This document shows, piece after piece, positions 11,201 through 22,339 of a DNA stretch of 64,000 nucleotides. Under the pieces are notes generated by a model. It saw only the letters and a list, made by a program, of their open reading frames with translations, was not told where the DNA came from and ran no database searches. Both the position numbers and the translations under genes were made by a program. Position 1 is the stretch's first letter. The number at the start of each line of letters is the position of its first letter. Location of the stretch: NCBI GenBank assembly GCA_025201765.1, contig MU623505.1, positions 1-64,000 on the forward strand, in the 5' to 3' direction. Origin of the DNA: Daldinia sp. FL1419. Lineage: Eukaryota > Ascomycota > Sordariomycetes > Xylariales > Hypoxylaceae.

Positions 11201-14200
11201 TTTATTGGACGGGAGATGACTCCATAAGCCATTCTACGCTTCTATTTCTGGGCCACTGGAATATTTGGGATTTTAGCTCAAGTCTTTGGAGAGCGTGCGT
11301 GCATAAATAGGCACGCAACCTAGAACTCTCATACGTGAAGTTAAGATCGTACAGCCAACGGCGTTCTGCCAATTTGCTCTGCTGTACGCCCCATCACGTA
11401 CAACCTACTTTCATCGCGATATTAGGTAGGTATATACCTTTATTTGTGCCATCTTATTACACAACAGATAAACTATGTAGAGAGTATGCAAGGCGTTCCC
11501 ATGGAGATCATATCAATTCTTGGCTAAACGCAACTTAGGAACCAAAGTTGCTTGTAAACACTCGGAGAAGACAATTCGGTCTTACATATCATAGTCCAGA
11601 TTCGTGTGTAAGAAGGCTTACATGGGGAAAATATTTCAAGGCCAGTCCGATCCCTCGGATAGCCTAGGTCTTAACAGTCCTATTGCACTTGATTCGTCCG
11701 TGTATTGAAATTTGAACATACCTTGATGATCTCAACGGCCTTCAGGAGAAGCATAGTTGCCTCTATGTTGTAAGTGAGCCAAGCAGACCAACGGGAACGT
11801 GCAGAAAAAATCGCGATGTGTGCTACCTTAAGCCGGTGAAATATCTAACTACAGGTTACTAGGGGGCGCCCACGACGCAAACCGCCGACTGCTGCTGGAA
11901 TCCCACTAGAAATGAGGCGACATCGACATCCACCAACTGTTTGTCTTACCTCCTGCAAACGGACACGAGATCGAAAAGTTGGATTCGAACCAAATATATC
12001 GTTAACACAATTGCGTTTAAAAGACACACATGGCTGCCGAGAAGCCTTGTTGCGACCTGTCACGTAGTTCAAGATGGGTGAGGAGATGGATCTCCCGATA
12101 GTTCCCTTCTCATCTATAATCCACATTATGCCGGTGTCCATTCGGCATACCTCATTCGTCAGTCTGAGATGCCCTGCAGCATTCCCGCAGTGAGCATCAT
12201 ACCTACCTAGATGTTAATATTTTTTTTATATCGCAATGCCGAGCCAATCTATCGGCAAGCTGCTATCCCAGCGGATTCCGGTTTCTCCTGTCCCTTTGCG
12301 CTCCATTTCACTGTTGCCTTGTGTGCAAACGAAAAAAAGCCAAAGAAAAAAAAGAAAAAAAAAACCCCCCCCAGCAGCGACCAAATACCCCTTAGCCATG
12401 ATTAGAAACGCCATCTAGAATTCAGCCAAATGATTCCCAAAGCAAGGTCACGTACCTCGTTAAGTTTAGTTGACACAGAGAGACGTTACACTCGCTTCCG
12501 GGCCGTTCTACCCACCGCAGCCGTTTCGACAGCCGCGTTCGCTGATCTTCTGGGTCGCCGACCGGGGATGAGGGATTGAAAAATCACGGTTCTGGACGAA
12601 ACCCCGAAGAATGCCCTCTCGCCCCCCTTTTCCCCTTGTCCCATGTCAATCTGCGGCTTCCGCGCATCGCATACCACGCTTCTCACCTAACAGCTTGGAT
12701 AATATGTATAATATATATGCAGCAAGCAGGTTTAAATGAGAGGGGCCAATCACGTCGTAGCCATGGGACCGCCGATCGGGAGGATATTAGGATATTAGGA
12801 TGTTAGGTAGGAAAGAGGATAGGCTGGTTCCAAGACACGCACCGCGTGCATCTAGCCACCAGGCTTCGCGCCCACCCAGTCACAATCACGTCCTTTGATG
12901 AAGGATATTATGATTTCCCATCTTTCTCTGCCCAGACCATACCTTTGAGAATCTATTCCGCCCAACCAAAGTGAGGCGGATAAGGAGATTGTCGACGGGG
13001 TCATATATTACTTGCCGCGGGTGTTACCTACGGCTGCCCATCTTGCCCTCGTCGACCCCGATCCCGCCCGCGGGGTGCGTGCCTTGGAATGCGACGGTGA
13101 CGCCGTGGCCCCGCCACAGCTACCTTGCCTACATGATTACCTACCCATCTAGATGTTACGTCCTCACCTACTTTAAAGGTCATGACCTATCTATGTTTGT
13201 CTTTATATTCCCATACTACCTCCTATACACCACATACTACTACCTACCATAGCATCTACCTTCTCCCAAGGGTCGGGGAGGGACATAGGCCTTACGGTAA
13301 GTAGCGCACGGAGGGGATTCCTGCAGTCGCTAGGGTCCGGTGTTTTCCCCCATTTGCGGGCTACTGTATATTATTGCGTTACACGGGACACGACGTATGT
13401 AGTTAGCAAGGAAGCAATCAAGCGGGAGAGCAGCTTAGCAAGCGGGCAGGCAAATCCATACAAGGCCATACAAGGTAAAGTAGCCTAGCTTCAGCATGCT
13501 ATCAGCCGCAGCCGCGGCCGCGGACTACTAGGTTAGGTATCTGAGAGGTCCTATGAATAGGCGTCATGGGCCAATGGCTTGAGTTACTCTTAGTCTTAGT
13601 CAAACCTCCCCTTGTCGCTCATGGCTAAGAGGGGGGGGGGGCATACTATGAGGTCACATTTGAGGAGATCGACTTTATAGCTATTAGCATTGCTTCAACT
13701 ATTATTGTATATACCTCTTCCCGGAGGGGTTCCGAAACGTGCTACATTTGTGTTTGGTTTACTAGTCTGGCGCTCTTGTTGCCCGACTATCCGAATGTTC
13801 TTTGAAGCGGCGAGTAGAAAGGCACGCTACGCGCATGCGCACGGGCGATGGGAATAGCCTATGTAATAGTACCTACAGCAACAACACGGCGCAATACATG
13901 CCAATCTAAAACCACGCGTCTGGATACCGGATGCTTACGGCGCTGGGTACCTACTTACCCGGCAGCTCACGGGCTGAGACATCATACTAGGTTAGTTGTT
14001 GTCTCACTTGCTTAGCTTACTTGTTTGATTGATTGCTCTGTCCTTGCTCTCCGCGCCAAGAGATTCTCGCCAGCCATCCAGCGAACTAGCTAGCTGGCTA
14101 TATACACCAGGCATATACGAGAAGGGGGCCAAAGTGGAGAAAGGGGGGACAGTTCGGCGACTGGCTGGCGTTTGGGCGTGGCGCGGCGATGGCTTGACGT

Positions 14201-14601
14201 GCGCGCGGGAGAGATAGAAAAACTAGACAAATAACGGATTCCGCGTTGGCGCTGAGCGCCCAGAACGGCAGGCCGAGAGGGCTTGGTGGCTGCCAGGGGG
14301 GAGCTGATTCGGCGCCCCCCATGGACCGGCTGGGTATGACGTAGGAGGAGGTGGGAGAGTAGGAGTAGGGGAGCAGGACGGGTAAAATCAAGATGGGGAA
14401 TGGGGAATGGGGAATGAGGGTTGGCCATATGGAAATCTGTCGAGGGAATTTAGAACTGGATGCGCGGGAGGAGAGGCATTTGGAGGTTTATGCACAACTG
14501 GTGAATCGGATGTAAGTACGTGATAGGTGGTGTTCCGACCCCCCTCGTGACCTCCTATTCGCGAAGATTTCTTATAGGTCCCCCCAGGCGCCCGGGTGCC
14601 T

Positions 14602-14665
14602 TAGGTAAGTGAGGTAAGTGAGGTAAGTGAAGTAAGTGAAGTGAGGTAAGTGAGGTATGTATATG
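14602..14665. repeat. Minisatellite of GGTAAGTGA units
   Basis: About seven imperfect copies of a 9-10 base unit GGTAAGTGA(G) in tandem. Each full copy contains GTAAGT, the consensus fungal 5' splice donor. No neighbouring gene is seen. Confidence 0.8.
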
Positions 14666-15553
14666 TTATGTATTCGACTATGCGATTCGAGCTGAATTAA
14701 TAAACTATTTATTCTCACTGGTCCATTAACAAGTATAGGATTAATAGGGACCGGCCGTGTATGTTGCAACAACAAGGCTACCTCTCCCTATACTGAGTTT
14801 CTCCTGAGTTTCGACATATTGCACGTCGGCAACAACCATAACCCTCATGAGACCTAGACTTATTTCCATTCTAATCTCAGCTCAGGATATATCCATCTCA
14901 AGTCAGGCCATTCCGCAGCGAAAGAGGTCTGATGTTTTCACAGTTACACACGAAGGATGAAGTTGATCTAAAGTCCTATAGCCGAAGACGAACGCGCATC
15001 GTTGATTCGCTATGACTACTGGCTTCCGATGCTCTATCTTGGGGGCTATAAAGCCACTTCTGCAATATAATGTGTGTTTAATTTGCGTCCTTCTCATTTT
15101 AAGACACGAAGTTATCTATTGTGGCGTTCTTGTCCCTCCTCTTAATACTATGCTCCTATAATGATGCCGAATATTAATCTCCTTGAACAACTTTATTTCC
15201 GATAACTTTAATGGTAATGAGCTTATGTTAGACTTGAATTAGTGTTATAATGTGCAAGCGACCAACGCTGAGTCTGGGTTGACTTTAACGTCTGAGCGGG
15301 CGTGTAGTCTTAGTAGCATAGCTTCTACGGAGGCCTACCAACATCAATGACTTTCATATTTTGACTGGACGTTCGACCCATATGAATTTCTAGCGAATTT
15401 TATTTCTGCTAAAAGTATATGCACGTTATATGAACTACCAGGTAAACATGCAATGCTTGTCATAAATCAGGAAAGGCATCCAAACTATACACCATGCATG
15501 ACAGAACCTCTTAGTGATTATACAAGTACTTCCTAGGTATGCTCGCTTAAATC

Positions 15554-17806
15554 TCACTCCGAACCATCTTCTTCGAAGACCACTAATACCGTGCCAGCTT
15601 TGCATTTATCCTTTAGTTCAAGTTAGCAATCACGAGACTGGGCTGTAGTCAGACGCAAAGACTTACCCCTTCTTTGTGCGCGAGTCTCTTGATGACGCCA
15701 TCTTGTGGCGATCGAATGACTGTTTCCATCTTCATAGATTCGATACTAGACGCGATGTGAGCACACTTCTAGGTCGTCATTAGCGATAGGAAAGGGGCCT
15801 TACACAACAAGTGGAGCTCCCTTAGTAACTCTATCACCCTCTTTGACTTCATTCTTGAGGATCTTGCAAGGCATCGGGGCTGCAACCGATCCTGTGACCT
15901 CCTTCAGGCCTAGGGCCTTTTCGTACCAGGTAGGAGATACTAAGGTCAGTTCCGTCTTCGTCCCAAGTTGGAATATGGTGATCTTGTTATCATTGTTGGG
16001 GTCCTGGACAACCGTTGTTTCTACTCGTGTGTGGGGGAAATATGTTATGAGACTAGTCTTGTCGGAGCTTGAAATGGGGGAAGACACAAGATCTTCAAAG
16101 GTCTGAGGATCCTCGTCTTTCCGTACTACCCGGGCATCAAATAAGCTGATGCCCTTTTGAGTTATGATGACATTTACCACTTCTCCCTCCTTCTGGTCTA
16201 ATACGTCTAGAGACTTAAAGGTAAACGTCCGTTCGCTGCTGTTCAAGCCAAACCCAAGGTTTTCCCCGTGAGGTTCAATGGTTTCCTTTAGTTGAGAAGC
16301 GAATGCACCAAGCGCTGCTTGCACGTATACTTCGGGTTTAACAACCACAGGATTGAAAAGTTCTTCTTTCCATTTCTCGATAAAGCCAGTTTCGACATCC
16401 CCCTCTATGAACGCCGGAGACCTGCATAGACGCTTCAAGAATTCGATGTTAGTACTCAAACCCACGACCTCGTAGTCGCGTAGAGCGAGCTCCATCCTCC
16501 TAATGGCGGTCTCACGATCCCTGCCCCTGACGATGAGCTTTGCAATCATGCCGTCGTAGGCCTCGGTTACAGTATCACCTTCAACAAAACCGGCGTCAAT
16601 TCGCACATCTTCGTCGACTTTGGGTGTTTTTAGGTGGACAAGCTTTCCGGAGTCAGGTAGGAAACCCTTTTCAGGGCTTTCCGCGTATATCCTTGCTTCA
16701 ATGGCTGCTCCCCGTTCGTGAATTCTGTCCATGATTTCTTTCTGGGTTAATGGTAATTTTTCTCCTGCCGCAACGCGGAACTGCCACTCTACTAGATCCG
16801 TACCCGTGACCATCTCACTAACGGGATGTTCAACTTGGAGCCTAGTGTTCATCTCCATGAAATAAAAGTCACCGGTATCTTTGTCAAAGATGAATTCCAC
16901 CGTTCCTGCACCCACGTAACCTACTGCTAAGGCCGCTGTCTTGGCCTTTTCCCATAAGTCTAACCTTGTGACATCGTCCAAGTCGGGAGCCGGCGACTCT
17001 TCGAGTATCTTTTGGTGACGACGTTGTACGCTGCAGTCTCGTTCCCCTAGAGCAACACAGTTACCGTGCTTGTCTGCGAATACCTGTACCTCGACGTGTC
17101 TTGGCCGTACGATGTATTTTTCAACCAACATAACCTCGCCACCCTCCCCGAATGAAGCCTTGGCCTCTGCTCGCGCGCTTTTCAACTGTTGGATAAATTC
17201 GCCTTCTTCCATTACGATGCGCATACCTTTACCGCCACCGCCCTTTACGCTCTTTAGTAAAACTGGGAATTCGATCTCCTTCGCATACTGCAACAACTCC
17301 GCCTCGCCTTGCTCACTACCGTGATATCCAGGCACGCATGGTACGCCAGCTTTAGTCATGATCTCCTTACTTCGGGCTTTGTCTCCCATGTCGGCCATGG
17401 CTTGAGCGGGCGGCCCGACAAATACGATTCCCTCTTGCTCACACCTCTTGGCAAAAGCGGAGTTCTCCGACAAGAAGCCATAGCCCGGATGTAGTGCTTG
17501 GATACCGTGTTGTTTGGCCAATTTCACTATCCTCTCACCATCGAGATAACCGTTAGCGGCACCAAGGCCGATGGAATGTGACGAGCAAGCAGCATGCTGT
17601 GCGGAGGCGTCCGGGTCAGTATATAAAGTGGTAGTCTTTATACCGAGGCGCTCAGCGGTCTTGTTGATCCTTAACGCAATCTCGCCGCGATTTGCAATGA
17701 GTAGAGATGTTATAGGAGTAATGTGAGGTTGTACGGAAGAACTGGCTGAAGAGAGATAACGAGGAAATGGACCTCGGCGTAGATTTCTTGGCTTGATTGA
17801 ACGCAT
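15554..17806 (-). CDS. mccA: Methylcrotonoyl-CoA carboxylase subunit alpha (biotin-carrying), mitochondrial
   Basis: Three exons: 15804-17806, 15667-15745 and 15554-15610, giving 712 aa, the usual length. It carboxylates the biotin used by the beta subunit to convert 3-methylcrotonyl-CoA to 3-methylglutaconyl-CoA in leucine breakdown in the mitochondrial matrix. Visible blocks are a basic Ser/Arg-rich import presequence (1-30), the biotin carboxylase start LLIANRGEIALRI, the glycine loop GGGGKGMRI (189-197), ERDCSVQRRHQK (255-266), MEMNTRLQVEHP (317-328), and a C-terminal biotinyl domain. The junction of exons 1 and 2 recreates VIESMKMET with biotinylated Lys673. The last exon encodes only 18 residues and ends in EEDGSE. 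The beta subunit and isovaleryl-CoA dehydrogenase, clustered with it in some fungi, are not in this window. It is head-to-head with the flavoprotein gene at 18340. Confidence 0.97.
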
Positions 17807-18339
17807 CTTGAATATCTCATAAGAATCTTTTCGTCTTTGCCTTATATATCTGATGATATAATCGTAAAAGAGAGATTGCTTATTAAGTTATAGGATTTTA
17901 ACACACGAATATGCCAAAATTCGAAGAAAAGGATAAGAGGGAAAGAAGATGGCTCCGTCCATGCCCATCTTGCTGTCTTCGAAGGTGAGATTAATTGAAA
18001 GCCGTAAGTAAGCGGACCCACCCCCGCGAAAAGCCGCGGCTCTAAAGGTGCCTTGTCGTCCCTGTCGTCTCTGTCGTCCCTGTCTTTTTAGCTATGGCCC
18101 AAGCTCCTAGCTCTAGCCTCGGTGGGGTATCCCAGGGGTTCAGCCCCAAACCCTAACGTCACGGCGTCATCATTGGGGGAAATCTAATAGAGGGGACCGC
18201 TGATAAGGTCTCTGATAGGGTCGCAGCTTTCGACCCCTCCAATCGTTCCAACTTACTCCACGCGACTCACTACCTACCTACCTACCTACCTACCTACCTA
18301 GCGGCCTAGGTAGATCTTACACATACGCCACCCGACGCG
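17807..18339. promoter_or_regulatory. Shared divergent promoter, mccA / PNPOx-like gene
   Basis: 533 bp between two divergent start codons. It contains a CCAAT box (18239-18243), an inverted CCAAT (ATTGG, 18172-18176), a 9-base tandem TGTCGTCCC-like repeat (about 18053-18084), and about seven and a half copies of TACC (18271-18300) ending 40 bp before the plus-strand ATG. Assignment of regulatory roles is inference. Confidence 0.5.
18271..18300. repeat. TACC microsatellite
   Basis: About 7.5 perfect copies of TACC, 40 bp upstream of the PNPOx-like start codon. It shares its unit with the TAGGTACC motifs scattered through the window. Confidence 0.85.
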
Positions 18340-19209
18340 ATGGATCAGATATCCCTTAACCATGAGGCTTCGGCCGGCGACACGCATAAGCAATTGGTCA
18401 CGTCACTTCCACCGGAGGTCGTTCAATGTCTTGAAAATGCCCGTTTTGTAAGTGACCCCCGGGCCAATCCCTGACTATCCGCCTAGGCAATGCTCGACCC
18501 CCGGCCGCTAACCCGGAATCCCGGTATAGCTTCATCTGGCAACATGCACCGATAACCAACCGCACGTGTCGCTAATGAATTATACTTATATCCCCTCCTC
18601 GCAATATTCTTCCGCGCCAGTCATTGTCATGACTACGAACCCATCGTCCAAGAAGACCAACAACCTAGTCGTCAACCCTAATGTCTCCCTATTAGTTCAC
18701 GACTGTGAGCATCCTTTATTAACCACCGTTGAGCTTTGCGCCGGATGGATGAAGACTAACATTTCTTAGGGGTTTCTCATAGACCGCCTACCCAAGGGCG
18801 TCGGATGTCCGGTGGTTCCCCTGGGCCGGAGAATAGGTCAAGTTTGGCGTCGCTACTGCTGAATCTCAACACGAGCGCCATATCTAGTATCAGTGCGACG
18901 ATCAACGGGACGGCGGAGTTAGTGTCTCGCGGTTCGGCCGAGGAGGAATTTTATCGTAGTCAACACCTCGAGAATAACACTTTTGACTCGGAAGGAAGCG
19001 TCGCGTTTAACGCTGCCGGTGGGCTCACCCCGGGAGGGCAGGAAGATGGTGGACGGGAGTGCTTCGTCGCGGGCGAGGAGGTACGCGTTATACTTGTGCA
19101 TATCAAGGATATACGGACTAGTGATTGGAAAGGCAGCGTCAAGGATTGGGTCCTAGCTTCGGATACGAACCCGGCGCCAACCGTTAATGGTGGGGGATCT
19201 GGTCTGTGA
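18340..19209 (+). CDS. Pyridoxamine 5'-phosphate oxidase-like FMN-binding protein
   Basis: Three exons (18340-18447, 18530-18704, 18770-19209) give 240 aa. The middle exon carries the split-barrel flavin-binding start, LHLATCTDNQPHVSLMNYTY, followed by VIVMTTNPSSKKTNNLVVNP and VSLLVHDWVSHRPPTQ, which spans the second intron. The pattern is that of the fungal PNPOx-like family that includes yeast YLR456W/YPR172W, whose function is not established. A true PNPO role is unproven. The C-terminal half is Gly/Ser-rich with a DWKGSVKDW motif near the end. It shares its promoter with mccA. Confidence 0.88.
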
Positions 19210-19876
19210 GTAGACGGACTAACAGACTGTGATAGTTCATCTCGGAAATTGCCTTGCGATTGTTTCGAAATTGTGCATCTAGTAGGTTCTCTTTTAGTTC
19301 TGCGTCACGGTTATTCTCTATAGGAGCCATGTATTATGTTATTACGTTTGATTGCCTCAACTTGCTTAGCCCGTATCAACTCAGCGTGATGATGAAAGAT
19401 ACGGTAGCTGCATGTATCCAGTAATTCAATTTACTCTGGTTTCGATATTTTAGGATCACTAGTGTCATTACGAATTCAAATTACCCGAGCTACTATACCG
19501 CGAAATTTATGATTAGGGGAGCTACCTGTATTTACCGCATACGGTATCGTACCGCAAATTACATGGAAACAAATAAATATTGGTTCATCTTTTTTCTCAT
19601 ATTTTCGTTATTTTATCATACAGATGGTTGTTCCAGTAGACGTGGTTTCCGGAACGATGGTGACCATATAATCTTCAAGGGCGCATTGAAGAGTAAGTCC
19701 CCCTAATTTTTAATATATACACAGTGGGTTAGACATCTGTTTCGGGGATAATCCCGAGTCTCAAAAGTTAAGCCTCTTTATCAAAAGAGGGCAGAATCGT
19801 GCTCCCTTTTCTTAATGCCATAGTCTCACGAGGCTCTAGATCATGGCTTTTATAGGTATATGCAAGATGGAAATGC
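19210..19876. other. Intergenic between convergent genes
   Basis: No gene seen. It lies between the 3' end of the PNPOx-like gene and the 3' end of the bS16m gene. One 65-codon open frame (19509-19706) has no recognisable content. Confidence 0.5.
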
Positions 19877-20400
19877 TTAATTTGTCGCATCCTGTGGTTT
19901 CGAATCGCCTTGGACTTCTCGTGGCATGGGAGGCGGGGTTCGAGGCTCGGTATTTCGATACTTTGGTTCCATGATACCCAGCTAGAAAACGGTTAGCGTA
20001 CTGTTACTGGCTGATATTCCGTTATAATCTCGTAGTCCTGCGTAAACCGAGGAGATTCTATATCGTACCATTGATAATAATCTCCAGACGGTGTCTGTAG
20101 GTTGCGCGCCAACACCGATCCAGTACTTGGCTCTCAATGTGTCGAGCTTGATGTCTTTATGCAATTTCCCGGAATCATCATATGGATCTGGCTTGGGAAT
20201 CGGGTCGTATGTACCAATGACCTCGAGCGGCCTACTGTTTCGTGCCGTTCTATTCCGGTAGAGTGGTTAGCTCGCTATTTCTAGTCGAGCAGCATATAGA
20301 ATTCTTCCTCGAAAAGGACTGACCTTGCGTGAGCGACGACGATGTTGTAGAAAGGAGCGTTCCTGCGCCCGAAACGCGCAAGACGAATTTTTACCACCAT
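19877..20400 (-). CDS. MRPS16: Mitochondrial small-subunit ribosomal protein bS16m
   Basis: A three-exon gene with no long open frame: 20324-20400, 20069-20249 and 19877-19981, joining in frame to 120 aa. The start MVVKIRLARFGRRNAPFYNI is diagnostic for the bS16 family. It continues with RNSRPLEVIGTYDP and KLDTLRAKYWIGVGAQPTD, and the last exon gives LGIMEPKYRN plus a Pro-rich tail. The donors (GTCAGT, GTACGA) and the branch-like GCTAAC sequences before both acceptors support the splicing. The product is a component of the mitoribosomal small subunit. It is divergent from NNR1, sharing about 0.4 kb of promoter. Confidence 0.93.
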
Positions 20401-20809
20401 CCTATTCGCAATGCTGCTCGACAGTTTGTAAGTTAACTGCGACTAGGTACAAGCTGCGATAGGTAGGATTGCATTGAGTTTTGGTACCTATCACATAAGT
20501 TAGTAGGTACATTCGTTCCCGCGATTGGATTCAATAATTTTAGCGGACCTGGGAGCTGTTTTCTCCGCTCAGGCCAATCGGAGCGAGGTCCATGCTTAGT
20601 CAGTTCATCATATGGCACTTACACCAGTTGAAGCCAATTAGGATCACAGCTTCCCCCAGTGATGTCAGTCCATCAACTAAACTTCCTAAACTCTCTCAAA
20701 TTCCTTCCTTCTCAAGAAACCTCTCAATTCCTTTTTCAAAAAAAGAAAATTTTCTAAATAGGTGACTTCTTCAACCCCCCCGGTTATCTACTGTTATAAT
20801 AAAATACTT
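20401..20809. promoter_or_regulatory. Shared divergent promoter, MRPS16 / NNR1
   Basis: 409 bp between divergent ATGs, with three CCAAT boxes: ATTGG at 20524-20528 and CCAAT at 20574-20578 and 20634-20638. A TGATGTCAG sequence near 20660 resembles a CRE-type half-site. CCAAT boxes bind the HAP complex in fungi; occupancy here is inference. Confidence 0.5.
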
Positions 20810-22069
20810 ATGGCAATTAAAGTAAGTTAGGTGATATATCATTACGTCAGTGCTGTAGATTAACTTATACCATCATAGACCTTATCGGCGAAGGCCGCCG
20901 CGGCTCTTGACAAAGAGCTTATGAGCACTGGAGCGTTTTCCATCGATCAGCTCATGGAACTCGCTGGATTATCAGTCTCACAAGTTGGCATGTGTTTAAA
21001 CTGGCCTGGCTAGTTGTTAATACTTACCTAACGGTTATCGCATAGTATATCGAGTACATCCTCCGAATAAAGGCAACAAAGTGCTGGTAGCTTGCGGTCC
21101 TGGTAACAATGGTGAGTAGATTTATCGAAAGCCCCGGTCAAGGTTTTTAATACGTCATCAAAGGCGGTGATGGGCTCGTCGCAGCGCGTCATCTTCGTCA
21201 TTATGGGTATCAACCGGCTATTTACTATCCGAAACGAAGCAAAAATGATCTCTACCAGGTATGCTACACATCATATACCATCTTTGAAAACTTCCTAGCA
21301 CTATGGTACCACCCCCATAATGAATTCGCTTATGCCTTCTAATGTTCTTGTCTCGGCTTGTTTTAAAGCATAATATCCCTTGCCATATTTTCTAATCTTT
21401 TACTTCATTATTACCCCCTATATCCCAGCCCCTATCTATGATGACCCCTAACCATAGACCACAACGTGTATATCTTATTTTGTTCTGCCCAGACAATTCA
21501 TCCAGTGTCCAAGCTGCTGATCGTGAACAACTTCCACAGCGACTCGCCAAACAGCTAGAAGACCTTGAAGTACCGTTCGTGGAGGATTTTACAGAGGCTA
21601 TGAAGTCAACGGACCATATCGTGGATGCAGTTTTCGGTGAGTAGAATGATCGTATTTCGAATATACCGGACTTATCCATGAGCAAGGTTTTAGCTTCTCG
21701 GGAGAGGTTCGTGAACCCTTCCCTGCGGTGATTCGAGCTTTAGAGGATACTAAGCTTCCTGTGACCTCTGTTGACGCACCGTCATCCTGGAATATCGAAA
21801 CTGGTCCACCGGAATCTGGCTTGGGAAGTAAGTTCAATCCCGACGTTTTGATCAGTTTGACAGCGCCCAAGCCACTGGTCAAATATTTCAAAGGGCGTCA
21901 TTTTGTAGGCGGCCGGTAAGTAGTTTATCGTGGCACGGGGATAGCCCCTGGCTGACGTACCCGCAGCTTTGTCTCTCCGGCAATTGCCAAGAAATATGAT
22001 TTTGAGGTTCCGGATTACCAAGGAATTGATCAGATTGTTGAGGTCGGCACTGGAGGAGAAAAGCTCTGA
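20810..22069 (+). CDS. NNR1: NAD(P)H-hydrate epimerase (YjeF_N domain)
   Basis: Seven exons: 20810-20821, 20879-20987, 21046-21111, 21164-21258, 21540-21636, 21687-21915 and 21967-22069, joining to 236 aa. The enzyme epimerises R-NAD(P)HX to the S form so that the dehydratase can repair it. The first exon encodes only MAIK. Signatures are SAKAAAALDKELM, AGLSVSQ, the nucleotide loop GPGNNGGDGLVAARH (58-72), VDAVFGFSFSGEVREPF, VTSVDAPSSWNIETG, LISLTAPKPLVKYF and the terminal VEVGTGGEKL. To keep frame, intron 2 must begin with GC (GCATGT at 20988) rather than GT. Intron 4 is unusually long (281 bp). It is divergent from MRPS16. Confidence 0.95.
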
Positions 22070-22141
22070 TTGCAGATGCTTGGCCCGGGGTGCTCTTCCA
22101 AGCTGGGAATATCTGCTTGTCGAAGAAGCACAATTCCCGTG

Positions 22142-22339
22142 TTAACTGACGTTGCAACCGCCGGTGCGACTGTAAGGACAAACTGGACTGGGGCATCTTC
22201 CTTCTTGCATATCCTCGTTCTCCTCAACTATTCCCCTAGGGCACCGTAACAATGGAGGATGATAGTCTTTGCAGAACTCGACATAGATGAGATATTGCTT
22301 CCCGCAGACAGGGCACTCTGCGGTGTGCTCAGTGCACAT
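22142..22339 (-). CDS. Small Cys-rich hypothetical protein
   Basis: A 65-codon open frame starting MCTEHTAECPVCG and ending RCPSPVCPYSRTGGCNVS. Nine cysteines are arranged as paired motifs (CPVC, RCP, CPSPVC), suggesting a small zinc-binding or disulfide-rich fold. The open frame continues upstream to 22672 but that part looks non-coding. There is no signal peptide. I do not recognise a characterised family, although spacing of this kind occurs in unannotated fungal proteins. It lies tail-to-tail with NNR1, 72 bp away. Confidence 0.4.
   Translation of the reverse strand: MCTEHTAECPVCGKQYLIYVEFCKDYHPPLLRCPRGIVEENEDMQEGRCPSPVCPYSRTGGCNVS

Larger units (their letters stand above)
6205..15553. 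other. 9.3-kb gene-poor region
   Basis: I find no gene I can support on either strand. Open frames are under 155 codons, lack recognisable motifs and do not join across plausible splice sites into anything familiar. The region has normal base composition and is rich in simple sequence: GGATGGT tandem copies (8254-8281), poly-A/poly-C (about 12335-12370), an 11-G run (13631-13641), GGGGAAT copies (about 14394-14418) and a splice-donor-like minisatellite (14602-14665). TAGGTACCTA-type motifs recur at about 6925, 7317, 7757 and 8115. It could hold non-coding RNA genes or decayed sequence; I cannot tell which. Confidence 0.5.
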
